A stretch of DNA of 64,000 nt from Adiantum capillus-veneris (GCA_014529385.2 CM043956.1:85299721-85363720); one strand, 5' to 3'. Positions 1 to 12,120 are shown, counted from the stretch's first letter. Notes: generated by a model not told the origin, from the sequence alone. A program made the numbers and translations.

Positions 1-1450
1 TCCTCAGTGCGGGCACCACTTTATGAGGGCGAGCTTTTTGAAATGGGGCCTCTAAACCCAAACCAATGGGCCTACCCTCACAAAATGTTCGTAAAGAGGT
101 ACGCACACTACTTGGGGCACCACCTTCTTTTGGGAGTGGACAAGGAAACCAATCAAAATAACACTTGCACTCACTCACTCAGGCAACACACTTTGGAAAC
201 CCCCTTACTCTATATACACTTTGGACACTTGAACACCATCAACGATTATGCAACCCAATGCCGTGCATCGAATGAAATATGCAATTTGTGGAATAGCATT
301 CACCTTCTCCCCATAAGAATCCCCATAATACATCCAAACTCATCCTCTCTCAAGCACTCATCAAAAAAATCATGCGCACAAGACTTGCCTCTCAAACACA
401 CAAGAGAATCACTTACAAACTAGCACGCTTTGCATAGAGAGCTCATCTCCATCTATGCAATGCCATGACACAAATAAAATCACCATGAGAGGTAGCCACA
501 TGCATATGTAATGAAGCAAAAGAGAGTTGGAGTGAGAAATTTCTTTAGACCAAATTGAATAAGTGTGGAGAAAGAAACCAATGGTAAATTGAGAATAGAA
601 CACTTACTTGATTTCTTGCACGCCTTTTAAGGGGAGGATAGACACTGGCTAACCATCACGAATTGCGACACTTGAAAGTTTTGAAGATGATTTAGTGATC
701 ACCAACATGATGTATTTACAAGTTATTGAGGTGCTACAAATGATTTATTGGGTTGATGGAGTAAGAGATTGTAGAATGGAAAGAGTGGAGAATAGAGTTG
801 CACTTCCTCCAAAAGAGGAGGGTTAGGAGGGAGGATGTGAAAGAGGGAGAGTTGGGGTTTTCTCTACTATTGATCAAGAAACAACATGAAGTTGAAAATA
901 TAGGTGTGTGTCCTTGAGTCTCTCCAAGGGGCTATTTATAGTTGTGTAGGAGTGGGATTATGCTACACTTAATTAGGGTGAGTGATTATCCGTAATTAAG
1001 TGTCCTTTGACCACTCATTGAATATTGGACATAAAAGGGACTATTTTTTCACCAAAAATATCATTTTAGACCGTGAAGGCTCCATAGGGGTGCATAATGT
1101 AGGTGGGCCCCACCATGAGGCCCTACGGGTGGCTCCTGCGGGGTATCTCAACTTGTCTGTCTTGGCATTTAGAAAGCATCTTTAGGTTGGTCCCATCACA
1201 TGCAAGTGACCTTGAACACTCATTGATCTTCTAGAAGATGAGTAGGGGAAAAATAAGATCTCACTCTCTTTATTTACTTGATTTACAGTTCCCTTTTCCT
1301 GCGAATCTGACAGCTGATTTACACTATTTTGACCATAACTTTTTACCTGTAGCTCGGAATGACATGCTTCAAAAGGCAAATTTGACCTTCTCAACATGTT
1401 TGATATGAATTTGGACTATTCTTCATGCCCATACACCAAGGAATTCGGTT
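1..1450 (-). mobile_element. LTR remnant J, minus-sense, cut by the window edge
   Basis: No protein-coding similarity was recognised. The architecture resembles the LTRs elsewhere in this window: a TATAAATAG box read on the minus strand at about 933-940, with an AT-rich, CA-rich stretch below it (R-U5 side) and a GGGCCC-containing stretch above it (U3 side). The short open frame near the left edge has no recognisable domain and is treated as chance. The right boundary is a guess, because no partner LTR lies in the window. It could equally be some other promoter-bearing repeat. Confidence 0.35.
933..940 (-). promoter_or_regulatory. TATA box of LTR J
   Basis: The plus strand reads TATTTATA within CTATTTATAG, so the minus strand reads TATAAATA. 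The same core occurs in the LTRs of C, D, G and the solo LTR at 61.7 kb. Transcription would run toward lower coordinates. Confidence 0.4.
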
Positions 1451-3037
1451 TGTAAGGTCCACACTAGGCTAGGGAACCTTTTGCTTCCAAGTCTTCTTGT
1501 ATGGGCCCTTTGCTTGTATGCATCCAAGGGGAATCATGCCTTTTCAAAAGGCTATGATGCTTAAACAAATAGAGGAGGGCCCAATATTATTTTCTTGTGA
1601 AAAGAATATACAACTGGAGTCTTTTTGAAAGGAGGAAAACTATATGTATATTCTTAAGAGATATTGGGCCACCTATGTAGGGGGCATAGAAGACTTGTAG
1701 AGGTGGACCATAATCTTTGGTAAAGACAAGTGGAGAGCTGATTTCCATGGTAATTTATCTATATGGGATGGAAGATGGATATATTATTTTTCTACTACTA
1801 ATTCACAAGAGGTAAGAAAGTTTGGGGGTAGATAGTTGGTTATTGTATGCTTACTTTTATTTACAAAGCAAAAAGAAAAGGGTGGTAATATAAATATATG
1901 ACTAAGGTGACATTTTTGGGAAGAGTACAATGTATGTGTCGCCACAAAGTTTAAACGAAGAGGGGGAATTTACTCTAGATAACTTAATAGTGTAGAAAAA
2001 TATATACACATATGAGGAAGAGGACGTTGAGTAGGCTGAGAAATGTTGCAATTAAAAAGATGGTTACCATTTTATGCCACTCAATAGCATTGCTTTTTTT
2101 TGTGTTGATCAACTCTCCCACTTGGTGAAAGGACTGAATCACATTCTACTTTTTTCAAAAAATCCCCTACCTTGCCCTATCAGCTTTACTTAGCTGCTTG
2201 ATTGACGTGGTCAATACTCTCTAACTGGAGAAGACGGTCCTACTAGACTTAGCCAATTTGGTTTCACAATACTATCTCAAAAAGTAACTCTTTTGCCACA
2301 TAAATAGTTGTCTATTGATAGCACTTGGATCACACCTTACCTCAATTTAAAGTTTAAACTCGCACAACATTGGTTTGTTGTTGGTCTTGATGAAGCTGCC
2401 AATTGCCTAACTATCGTTTGCAAAAACCTTTGTTGGAAAGCCACTCACTTACGACTATCTAGTGGAAACAATCTTCAAATCTCAATTCTACTACATAATC
2501 CCTATCATAGTAACTATGAATACCACTTTATCTAGAAATGCGACAATCTTAAAATCTCGTCCATAGAATCTATTAAGAAAATGAGTAATCGAGCACATAA
2601 AGCGGCACTTAACGTATGTATGAGTCTTAAGTTTACATGATCTTATATTCCTCTTCTAGTTGCTTTTTTGTGTTAGAAGACATGAAGCATCTCATTCACA
2701 AATTCTGTCTCAATGGATTCAAAAGAAACAACCTAATTAATACTTTCTGAAAGGCTATTTCACAAAATAATAGGCGTAGCTTAGGATTTATTCTCACTAA
2801 CCTCATTCATTTAATTAGGAAATAGGCCCATACACAATGGGCCTATTGTTACTGACCCACTGTGTATGGCACCTGGGATCGAGCGAGTACACACACACAC
2901 ATAGAGGTACTGCTAGTAACTGAATTTAACCTCATCCATTCCCACCCACACACACACACTCACTCACATACTCACGTGTGAACTACCTTTTCATGCCCCT
3001 CCAAAAATCGGATATTTTGACCTTGAGGTACTGCTAT
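1451..3037. other. Unassigned AT-rich sequence
   Basis: I see no recognisable gene. The stretch holds short (AC)n tracts near 2,890 and 2,950. Near 2,098 it has a short segment, TGTTGATCAACTCTC, that also precedes the CT microsatellites in the LTRs of element H near 8,220 and 11,280. It is probably old repeat debris. A 75-codon open frame at 2,308-2,535 shows no domain. Confidence 0.4.
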
Positions 3038-4646
3038 TGTTATAATAACTAATATCTAGTTCTCCTAAATGATTTCCTCATGTTAAACTGATCATTTAAT
3101 ATGGGAAAGTACCAAGGGGAGGAAAAGCTAGATTATTGGTAAGGCTAGCATACTGGTCACAGTAGGGTTCAAAAAGAGGGAAAATAGGGATCCAAAGGGG
3201 GACCATCTGCAGAAGAGCAATGTGCAAGCAATGGGCTTCAAAGACCTAAGGTTCAACCCATTAGGACTTCCAAAATGCTAAGGTTTTAAAATTCAAAGGT
3301 TAAGTCAAATGGTCAATGCTTAGGAAAATTGGATGCTTGATAGTGTACAAAAAGTCTATGCAACCTCCTAAAGAGGAGGGGGAGAGCCCTTTTAGTAGGG
3401 GATGATATAGAAAAAAACACAGACACACACACTCTCATGCAAGCCCCTTTACACAAAGGGCATAGTGGACACATGTCAGCTTCCTAGCCCAATTGCCCAG
3501 AAGGTACATTCAAATCCTATCGGATGGCCATAGATGTGGACCAATGAGAATTAGGCTAGATTAAATATAGTTTAATTAATTAAAAAACACTTGATAAAGA
3601 GAACTAATAAGAATTAATCTCTCTAGAAGACTATTGAACAGTATCCCAAGGGGTCCAATGAGCATCAACAGCCCAATGGCTTGCCTGATTCCTACTGGCC
3701 AGAAGACAAAGGGGTCCAATGAGAGTTTAATTTCATTATTTTAATTACCTAAAGCTCTCACAGAAGTGGAAAGGGAGACACATCTCACAAGGCTATCACT
3801 TATGCTTCTCAATTATGATTGGCTAAGATTTGTAGAGTCCAATGGGGTGCCAGCATGAGTAAATTGCAAGAGGGGTCGACCAAGAGAGAGAGGGGGATGA
3901 TTTTGGCAAGGAATTATCACACACACACTCACACAATCTCATGTGTGAAGCAAGAAGACTCTCTCTCTCTCTCTCTACTTCTCAAGCTTTAATGGAAAGC
4001 TCATCACCTACTCCAAGCTTGTGAGAAGGGAGTCCTACACCAATAACTCTTTGCTTGCTGATGCAAATCCAACCAAGAGCCAAGATCCAGTGCATGCTCA
4101 TCTCCTTTACCATGATAATTACTTAGTATGCTAAGCTATTATGAGTGATTAGGTGAGGAGATTTACTTATTTCTCGTAAGAGTACTCCTTCTTTCTCTCA
4201 ATCTGCTCTCATACCCTGCTAGCTCTCACCATCTTCAAAGGTGTGTGAGGTCTTGGGTCTGAGACCTCGAGGGAATTGATGTTGTGTTTTATAAGTGTGT
4301 GCATGGTTCTTACAGCTTCCATCTTCTATTGCACCGGCAATTTATTGAAGGAACACAAAGTACTGTATTGTAAAATGTCTACCTTGATGGGGGAAACCTA
4401 TAATACAAAGCCTTTTGGATGGGAGACCAGCTCCGTGTAAATCCGGTCCTCAACTTTTGTCAATAGCTTAATTTTTCTCTCTTTTGAAGTATTGTTCATG
4501 CCTATCTAACTAGCTGTTATTGTTTTTGTTGCTCTCTCCATCCAAGCACTCTTGCTATGCTCATTAGGAATCTATTCTAATAAAATTCTCACTATGTCTA
4601 AGCTATTTTCTGCTACACACAAGTTACTAGGCCATTAAATATTATA
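3038..4646 (+). repeat. Solo LTR of the element A family
   Basis: This stretch aligns by eye, in inverted orientation, with the 3' LTR of element A at 12,239-13,898. Shared landmarks in order are the TCATTTAATAT segment near the start, GGATCCAAA, a CA microsatellite, a 'GTGGACCAATGAG' block, 'AAGCACTCTTGCTATGCTC' and the GCTACACAYAAGT end. No gag-pol lies next to it. The proposed ends TGTTATAA and ATTATA are degenerate. They are flanked by GCTAT on the left and GTTAT on the right, which would fit an old 5-bp target duplication with one change. LTR identity is well supported; the exact ends are not. Confidence 0.6.
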
Positions 4647-5046
4647 GTTATGATTGTATACCGTATATATTGTTTGATCTTGTTGGTTGCCTCTTTTGAG
4701 GTACGTAACTACTAACTTTGGTCAATTAACAAAATTACATCAGTAATGTGCGATTTTTCTCACTTAAATCCACCAGGGTGACCTATCCATGGCTTTGGTA
4801 TTTAACACCATGCATCCTATAGCCTACCTTCCTTATAAATATAGAGCCTAACCCCCTAGAACACCTTGTAGGACTAATGCCTTCTTCAGAGGTCGCACTT
4901 TTTGGCCTACATAGAGTGTCACCCTTCAGAGAGCGCCTGCCTTGCCACTCACTAACTCTCAATATTTGTAGGATTTTATGACTCACTGGTAGTTCAAGTA
5001 CATAATGACATATCACACCCTGTATGGTGCCTCATTCTTTGCCCCG

Positions 5047-5048
<2 letters not shown>

Positions 5049-5139
<91 letters not shown>

Positions 5140-5142
5140 CTT

Positions 5143-5231
<89 letters not shown>
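5049..5231. repeat. Duplicated compound microsatellite (TC)n(AC)n
   Basis: A (TC)n block of about 17 units is followed by about 27 AC units and the linker ATGCTTGC. A second (TC)n block of about 25 units is followed by about 18 AC units and the same ATGCTTGC linker. The repeated linker shows that the whole compound unit was duplicated in tandem. Confidence 0.95.
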
Positions 5232-5233
<2 letters not shown>

Positions 5234-7533
5234 CTTGCTCGCGACTTATAACAGTTTGCCTCTCTCCTAACTTAACCCCTACAATGAATACCATAGCAAC
5301 CACCTCTCGCATTCTTGAGCCTTGAGGTTTGGGTTGGAATGAATGTGCAAATCGTGTGGGGGATCTTGAAAGATTGCCATTAACTAACGCCTTGACCTGC
5401 TGGAATTTCTATAAAAGGAGGTGAGGGTTGCTTTGTCCCATCAATTAGCCTTGTTTTCTGTATTGTGTGTGTATGAGAAAGTGAGGAGTGTGGGCTTTAT
5501 TTCTACCTGCTTACTGTGGTGCTATGGAGTTAGTTGAGCCGGATGTGGCTTCTCCGGTCGATAACTTGCCACAGTGACTTTGCTCTTCATAATTATATTT
5601 TATACCGTTTTTTGTACTCAATAGTGGCAAAAAATAACTAGGTTTTAAGTTTGGTATGATGTACCTTTAATGGCTATGCATAATAGGTGGGTTTTTTGGT
5701 GCATGTATGGTGTCTACAACATACTTACTATTCACGTCTATTGCTTGGACTATTGGTTTTTTTGAAACATACAGTAAAACGTAGTTCCTTTCATAACATG
5801 TGGGATTTGATTAATGTGGTTATCTCATGGTAGTACTATGATTGTTTCCTATTTCACCATTTAGGTAAATACAAAACAAATTTGTTTCACAAACACCTTC
5901 TTGGATTATAAGAGGTTGCAGGAGTGTTTTTTACTGCTCAATTGATAATGCGCAAAAATTTGATTGAGTTAAATTTTAAATTGTGCTAGAAAGATGATAG
6001 TTACCACATTTTCTGGTTAAAACAGGCTGAACTGGTTGTAGTTTTATTAAATTGGCCAAAGCCAGTGGCTGAATACCTTGATCTTTTGATCTTAATATGG
6101 TCTTTAGACCTGGAGGGCATAGCAGTTATATTTTTAGGGTCTATATCCACTTGAAATGGCACAACCTAGCTAGAATATGGATACAATGGCATTCGGGTTT
6201 CTAGGCTTAACATTGGTTCAAGTTCTACTCTAGGGTATACTACACTTTGTCATCGTATCTTACTGGTTTTAGATGTTGAAATTAGAAGATTTTTTTTGGA
6301 ATGGACTATACAAAGTCGTTTTTGGAGAGAATGTTTTTGGTACCATTTGACTCATTCAAAGACCTATACAGTGAAAAATGTAAAATACCTCACAGAATGA
6401 TAGGTATAAAAGACAGAAAATGCTTTATGAGCAAAAACTGAAAATAAGACACTATATCAAAAGGGGTGGTGACCTTCTAATTAGAATTTTATTTATATAA
6501 ATATCTATTTAAAGTTAATTCAAGCAAAAATTGGTATATAATAACCTTATCTACTATAACCTATATAAATGCACTTGGATCTTAAAGGAGTGATGACCTT
6601 TTTTTTTAATTACAAGCTTAAAATGAACTATACAAGAACTCACACCTTATACTATTCATAAACAGGAATAAATGATTAAGTTTGGACAATTGTTTTTAAG
6701 CTAAAAAGGTTGTAAGATGGACATAAATAACAATTGATATAGTCCACTCACACCTTTAAAATGCATTCAAAGCTAACATATATATTGTCATGTCTGAATG
6801 GATGTAGGTGAGAACTCTCTACTTTCTTGGAATCTTTTTGGCTTAATTGTTGTCCATCACTACTATACCAGACTCTTGCTACTTTTGAGAAGATCAGTTC
6901 AGATTAGCCTATGTATATAAATATTAGAATGAGGCCTCATTCTTTTAGCTATGTACAAAAGAAATTCAAAGGTTGAGTTGTTTTTCTGCTACCCCTTGTC
7001 ACTTGTTCAAAGCCGATTGTCTTTTGATTTTTTATGTTCTTTTGTGTATATTTATTAATGTAAAATAGCAACACACACACACACATTAGGAAAATTTTGA
7101 GCTCATTTTTGGGCCTTTGAAGGGTGCCACATCACCAAAGTTGCACAAAAGGGAGAAACCTGATAAACCCCTCTAACTATTGCTCAGAATCCCATGATAT
7201 GACCTATCCTTCGAAAGCTCTTTAAATGGATTTTAAAGAGCCAAGGTCCAAAAAGTTTGGATGAGCTCTATGAAAGTTGCCATTTTTTTCAATTGGCTAG
7301 CTTTGTTAATGTTATGCTAATTTGAAATCACCTTTCTCTAGATATATATGAAGGCAATGTCTGATATATGCATGCTATATATCAATAGATAGCATTTGAA
7401 GAGTAGATTTTGTATATCTAACCTTTGAAAAATTTGGATCTGATTTGCAATTTTTTTTATCAATCCCCACTTTTTGAAAGTTGTGCCATATGGACAATTT
7501 GTTACAAGGCCAAAAATGAGCTCAAACGTTTTC

Positions 7534-7551
7534 TTGTGTGTGTGTGTGTGT

Positions 7552-7647
<96 letters not shown>
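7534..7647. repeat. (TG)n(GA)n microsatellite ending in a 29-base G run
   Basis: About nine TG units run from 7,534, then about 30 GA units from 7,556 to 7,615. After a short ACC there are 29 consecutive G residues at 7,619-7,647. The G run is a strong candidate for quadruplex formation and is also prone to length errors in sequencing. Confidence 0.9.
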
Positions 7648-8036
7648 AGTTGCCACCGTTGTGTTTTTGTTTATCTTCAAGAGGAAACTTGGGAGGTCGA
7701 TCTGCTTCTACTACAAGGCAAAGACATGAAAATGCAGCTATGGGGGTGAAGGAGTGGCTGAGAAACCCACGAATTAAGGGAGGAAATGCAACTCTCTACA
7801 CAAATGAAGAGGCATGTTCGTAGAGTGGCCTCTCGCGGTAGGGCATTCAAGTTTCTTGGGATAGTTGAAGAATCTCTTGGAAGGGAAGAGAAGTTTTTAA
7901 CATTGTGGGAATGGTCTCCAAAAAGATTTGTCAACAATGAGTCTTGAATTCAACAGATATGAGATATTGTATTCAAAAGGTAAATGGGGAAACCATCAAC
8001 TTGGATTTGCATTGGACTTTCTCATTGGAGAGAAAG

Positions 8037-8228
8037 TGTTAGGTTTCCAAGTCCTAGTCCAATGAAGTCTAAATCCGTGGGAACAAGCCATATGCCATGT
8101 AGATTATGCACTCCATCGTGCATGGGAAAGAGTGGCTATAATTAGTTAAATTGGTGATGTATAGAAAGGCTTTGAATAATCATACTTCCTTTCATAATTC
8201 ATAGAATTGATTTTTTATTGTGTTGATC

Positions 8229-8270
<42 letters not shown>

Positions 8271-8355
8271 CCCCCCCCCATCTTTTATGATTTGTACATT
8301 CCCAAGTTGTCATGGATCCTCACTGGCTTCACCCATCGTATTTGTGCAATGTACA
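8037..8355 (+). repeat. 5' LTR of element H
   Basis: It starts TGTTAGGTTTCC and ends CAATGTACA. It matches 11,106-11,428 over landmarks including GGGAACAAGCC, ATGCCATGTAGAT, 'AGTGGCTATAATTAGTTAAA', GATCAACTC and CATGGATCC. A CT microsatellite of about 19-20 units plus a C run lies inside the LTR. Confidence 0.7.
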
Positions 8356-8564
8356 AAGTGGTATCAAAGCTTTGGGGTATAGTCCATGGCTCAATAACCT
8401 CCCCCCCCCCCCCTCTCCCCCGTCTTTTATGATTTGTACATTCCCAAGTTGCCATGGATCCTCACTGGATTCACCCACCGTATTTGTGCAATGTACAAAT
8501 TGGTATCAAAGATTTGAGGTATAGGCCATGGCTCAAAAATCTCCATGGGAACAACTGGTTGCAG
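8281..8564. repeat. 142-bp tandem duplication spanning LTR end and primer site
   Basis: Sequence from CTTTTATGATTTGTAC through the LTR end, primer site and 'CCATGGCTCAA' is repeated with a 142-bp period. The second copy has its own primer-site-like TTGGTATCAAAG near 8,500. A 14-base C run near 8,400 lies at the junction. Confidence 0.85.
8359..8370 (+). promoter_or_regulatory. Primer-binding site of element H
   Basis: TGGTATCAAAGC lies three bases after the LTR end. It differs at one position from TGGTATCAGAGC, the site complementary to plant initiator-methionine tRNA that is also present in the copia element at 42,914-42,925. Confidence 0.7.
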
Positions 8565-9388
8565 AGGAGAGAAGGATTCCATCGACCTGCGTGGTTTTTC
8601 TCGGTCATAACCACCATTAATAGGTTTGTCATGTGATGAGCCTCCATTTTTTACACAATGTGTGCTCATGATTCCGTCTCTACATTCTTCTATACATCAA
8701 GCACGTTCGGTGCTGTCTACCACTATCTGAAGCAAAAAAAAATATGTTTCTCCTTCCTCTATTTTCACACTATGTTAGTAGTGGCCATCCTTTTTGAGCC
8801 TTGGCTAGAGGGTCTTCACAGCCCCTACCAGTCAAGATTGTGAAGTCGGTTCATAAAAATGCTTATACATCTCTAAGGCACATGCAACAAAAGTGATTTT
8901 GTAAGCATCTTACAACACTACAGTCCAACAAATTCAAACTTCTCAAAACACCAATCGACATGGAAAATATTCTCATGCATGAAAAGCAAGCTACAAATAA
9001 ACAAAATCTTTGGAGTTTCATCTTGTAAAATTTGTTGCCAAATCTCTTAAAGCCTAAGGTGGCAAAAGAGTAAGGTGTCCACTTTTCCTTGAAGCATCTG
9101 TCCATTGAACATGCACATCTAGCTTTAAAGAGAACACTGATCCTCTCTGATAGTAAGATCCTCAAAATCCAAGATCAATATCTCTTTCTAGTGATAATGT
9201 TTTATATTGAAAGGTAAATGTTGATATGGAAACAGACAAAGAATGTCCAAAATCCAACAATTTGCTTCAAGCACCAAGAGGTATATCACACATGTAAAAC
9301 ATGAAGATTTGCTTCAAGATTGTGGTACAAGATTTCACAAATTATATTTACCAATTCAATGTCATAGATTTGTTCAGGGTTTGTTTAA

Positions 9389-10708
9389 CACTAGCTTGGT
9401 AACATAACAAGACATAAAAGTGTCCTTTCAAGGTTTTGAAAAAAACCTCCAAAACCATAGTAGATCCACTCATTTTGTAAAATCCTTTCATGAGGTTATA
9501 GTTCAAAGTCTACTACACATAGAAAAAATAAGAAACTTGTAAAATTCCTCATCTTTTGGTCACACCAAGCCTCCAAAGTTGATGGACCGATACATTTTCA
9601 TCAAAACAGTCATTTCTTACGTTTTGTTGCATAAAAATAAGATTAGGGATTTTTGTAGGACTTGAGATAAATTCCCTAGTTAACTTCAATGGGTTGGTGA
9701 TCAAAACATATGATTACTTCACACTCACTATTTTTTGTTTTTCCTAAAGAAATAGATACAAAAAAGTTGAATTTTTACTATTCTGCAAACCTACCATCAA
9801 AGTTTCTATAGCCACGCTCAATAAAAATAATATATGCATGTTTTCTTAGTTCCCTATTGTCCTTTAGGTTCATAAAGAGCCATGGAGCATGTCAAAAGAA
9901 TAATACATATCTTACCAAGGGGAATCTTGGGGACAAAGATGAAGTGCTAAATACAGCAAACATGAAAAAACTGGGTCCAACATTATGAGTTGTAGAATCC
10001 CATAGAAACTATTCAATATCTAGCCAAATTTGATCCTTATGACTAGATATGGTTACTACCTAAAAAATGCATGTAGTTGTCACAAGAAACTAACAATATT
10101 GAAAAAGCTATACTTGATATACTAGAATGCTTCGTTTTCTTCTATAATTAAAAAAATCAACCATCGTTGTCTACTATGCAAAATAGGGTATTAGGTGCCC
10201 CAAAACTCAAGGAATATTAGCTTTGTGTTACAATATGCGACATAGAAAATCAAAACTGCATTTGGATATCATGAAAGCCACCAAAAAAATCATAGAAGAG
10301 CTAAAATTGGCTAAAAAATAGGATTTGACAATTTTTGTAATTTGGTCATAACTTACAACTTTAACATTTCTTTATCCCTTGAAGCATCAGGACATGTTGA
10401 GGACTACTAAAGATATTTATCTAGCATTATAGACCTCACCAACATGAATTTTAGAGTGGTATAGTTGCAAAAAGTTGAAAAAAGCCAAAAACAAGACCCG
10501 TTTTTTCACACAGTTTAGGTTGTGAAATGTTGTGCAAGGACAAGGTTAAAGATGGAATTGATATTTCAAAAAATGTCGAGTTTTTTTCAGCTCATGAGAC
10601 AACTTTCTAGACAGATATCACCTCAAAATCCATTTTAAAACTCTTGACATAATTCACGGAAAATGGTCACTTAACAGGACATAAAAGTGTCCCATTACCA
10701 ACCTAGTG
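9389..10708. mobile_element. TTAA-flanked 1.32-kb transposon, copy 1
   Basis: The element begins CACTAGCTTGGTAAC and ends in the reverse complement of CACTAGGTTGGTAATGG, so the termini are inverted repeats of about 15 bases. TTAA flanks both sides (9,385-9,388 and 10,709-10,712). Just inside each end lies the same direct-repeat motif, AACAGGACATAAAAGTGTCC, with one base changed at the left end. Nearly the entire sequence recurs at 34,500-35,822. No transposase or other domain was recognised, so it is probably non-autonomous. The CACTA-like tips suggest En/Spm, but that superfamily makes 3-bp duplications; TTAA suggests otherwise. Superfamily unassigned. Confidence 0.75.
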
Positions 10709-11090
10709 TTAATGTATTCAACACAACTATATATTATCGATCAAAGCCTTGTTTTAGCTTATAAATTGTCACTAATATCCATGCCAAAAATTTGAATGGG
10801 TATAGACACTACCACACGTAAGTGGTAAGACCTCCCAAGTTATCAATATTCAGGCCAAGTCCTTGTTGTAATCCACTTCTCATGAGGTTATTGGGTAAAC
10901 CTAATTCCAAGGTTTGAAAGTAAACCAAAAACTCCATTTGATGGTAGATACTTTTTCCCTACACCCTATGTGTTTGACCGGGATTCGTTATCATAGCACC
11001 AAGTTATGGGTATATCAAAACCCTTTGTTGCTAGATAGAACCTAAAACTCATGGTTGACGAGTATCATGAGAGTGGTGAGTCTAGTTCAA

Positions 11091-11105
11091 GCTTGAGGCG
11101 GGGAT
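11091..11105 (+). promoter_or_regulatory. Polypurine tract of element H
   Basis: GCTTGAGGCGGGGAT immediately precedes the TGTTGGG start of the right LTR, the usual position and composition of a plus-strand primer. Confidence 0.6.
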
Positions 11106-11287
11106 TGTTGGGTTTTCAAGCCTTGGTTTAGTTAAGTCTATACCTATGGGAACAAGCCCTATGCCATGTAGATGATACACTCATTTGTGCATGCGAAAGA
11201 GTGGCTATAATTAGTTAAATTGGTTATATATGTAAAGGCTTTAAATAATCATATTTCATAGTGTTTCTTTTTTGTTGTGTCGATCAA

Positions 11288-11352
<65 letters not shown>

Positions 11353-11428
11353 ATTTTTTTGTCTCTGCATGTTCCCAAGCTACCATGGATCCCCACCATC
11401 TTCACCCACCATAGTTGGGCACCTTACA
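11106..11428 (+). repeat. 3' LTR of element H
   Basis: It begins TGTTGGGTTTTCAAG and ends near CACCTTACA. The CT microsatellite is longer here (about 30 units, once interrupted by TATC) than in the left LTR (about 19-20), so the two tracts changed length independently after insertion. Confidence 0.65.
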
Positions 11429-11586
11429 CAGAGAACCCAAGTAGTAGTTTACAAATGCCTACCTACCAAAGGTGCAAGGGATCAAGAGGAATTTCGAGTG
11501 CGACAAGAACATAGCTTTTTCCTCTAATGAAGAGGCCATGTTTGCACATTATATGGGAACATGCGGAGCCCATATTACTCTCTCTC

Positions 11587-11653
<67 letters not shown>

Positions 11654-12023
11654 CACAAAGAGGACTGGATGACACTACTACGTCAATCCCGCCTTCTCAA
11701 GGGGACAAAGCTTTGGATGATGGAATAGCTACAAGAATCAATTTGAGTCTAAAAATAATGAGTTGAAGAAGATGTATGAATCCCATAAGCAAGGTAAATG
11801 GGTAGTCTATAGAGGTGGTAAAGCCATTATTACGGGTTTCGAACTCCTAATAAAGCAGCTCCCCCCTCTTTCAACCCCCCTTATGTTTTCTTTTTCTTTA
11901 TGACCCTCCCAATGTACCCTCATTCCTTAACTGATATGTATCTAATGCCTTCACTTAGAAGGAACCATTGCATGTTTTGTACCTGATCTCATGGGTCATA
12001 TCCAACCTCCATGGATGATAATC

Positions 12024-12094
<71 letters not shown>

Positions 12095-12120
12095 TCACTC
12101 ACTCACACACACACACAACC
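11429..12120 (+). pseudogene. Retroelement protein remnant with flanking CT microsatellites, copy 1
   Basis: A frame near 11,745-11,850 reads ELKKMYESHKQGKWVVYRGG, closely matching the 51.7-kb repeat (LKKMHEARKQGKWAIHRGG). The shared DNA continues through TTAACTGATATGTATCT and 'CATGGATGAT' straight into a CT microsatellite (12,029-12,100). A second CT tract lies at 11,577-11,650. The short basic peptide is reminiscent of nucleic-acid-binding proteins of LINE-like elements, but this is only an impression. No start, stop or complete domain is left. A 120-bp tail to 12,238 shows nothing. Confidence 0.45.

Larger units (their letters stand above)
4647..8036. other. Intergenic repeat debris with microsatellites
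   Basis: No gene is recognisable. Apart from the two microsatellite blocks listed separately, the stretch is AT-rich and full of short poly-T runs. The open frames at 5,005-5,325 and 7,425-7,823 exist only because microsatellites lack stops. Sequence near 7,740-7,820 (reading ...NATLYTNEEACS) weakly resembles sequence near 11,510 (...NIAFSSNEEAMF), so part of this may be another copy of the 11.4-kb repeat. Confidence 0.45.
8037..11428 (+). mobile_element. Element H: small non-autonomous LTR element (TRIM/LARD-like)
   Basis: Two related ~320-bp terminal sequences flank a 2.7-kb interior. The left one ends in CA and is followed after three bases by TGGTATCAAAGC, one mismatch from the initiator-methionine primer-binding site of plant elements. 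The right one begins TGTTGGG directly after a purine-rich tract. Without the 1.32-kb TTAA transposon the interior is only about 1.4 kb and has no reverse transcriptase, integrase or gag motif. H would therefore have depended on another element, probably copia-like given its primer site. No clear target duplication was found. Confidence 0.65.

Noticed and set aside
5005-5325. Open frames of alternating Leu-Ser, Thr-His or Arg-Glu residues
   Set aside because: They come entirely from CT, CA and GA microsatellites, which lack stops in several frames on both strands. The same applies at 7,425-7,823, 11,261-11,766, 49,677-49,943 and 50,445-50,759.
8863-9165. 100-residue minus-strand frame in element H as a gene
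   Set aside because: No ATG-supported domain, no homologue in the related repeat, and it lies inside a non-autonomous element with no other coding capacity.
9389-10708. Assignment of the TTAA element to CACTA (En/Spm) on the basis of its tips
   Set aside because: CACTA elements duplicate 3 bp; here the restored reading frame requires a duplicated TTAA or TA, and no transposase is present.
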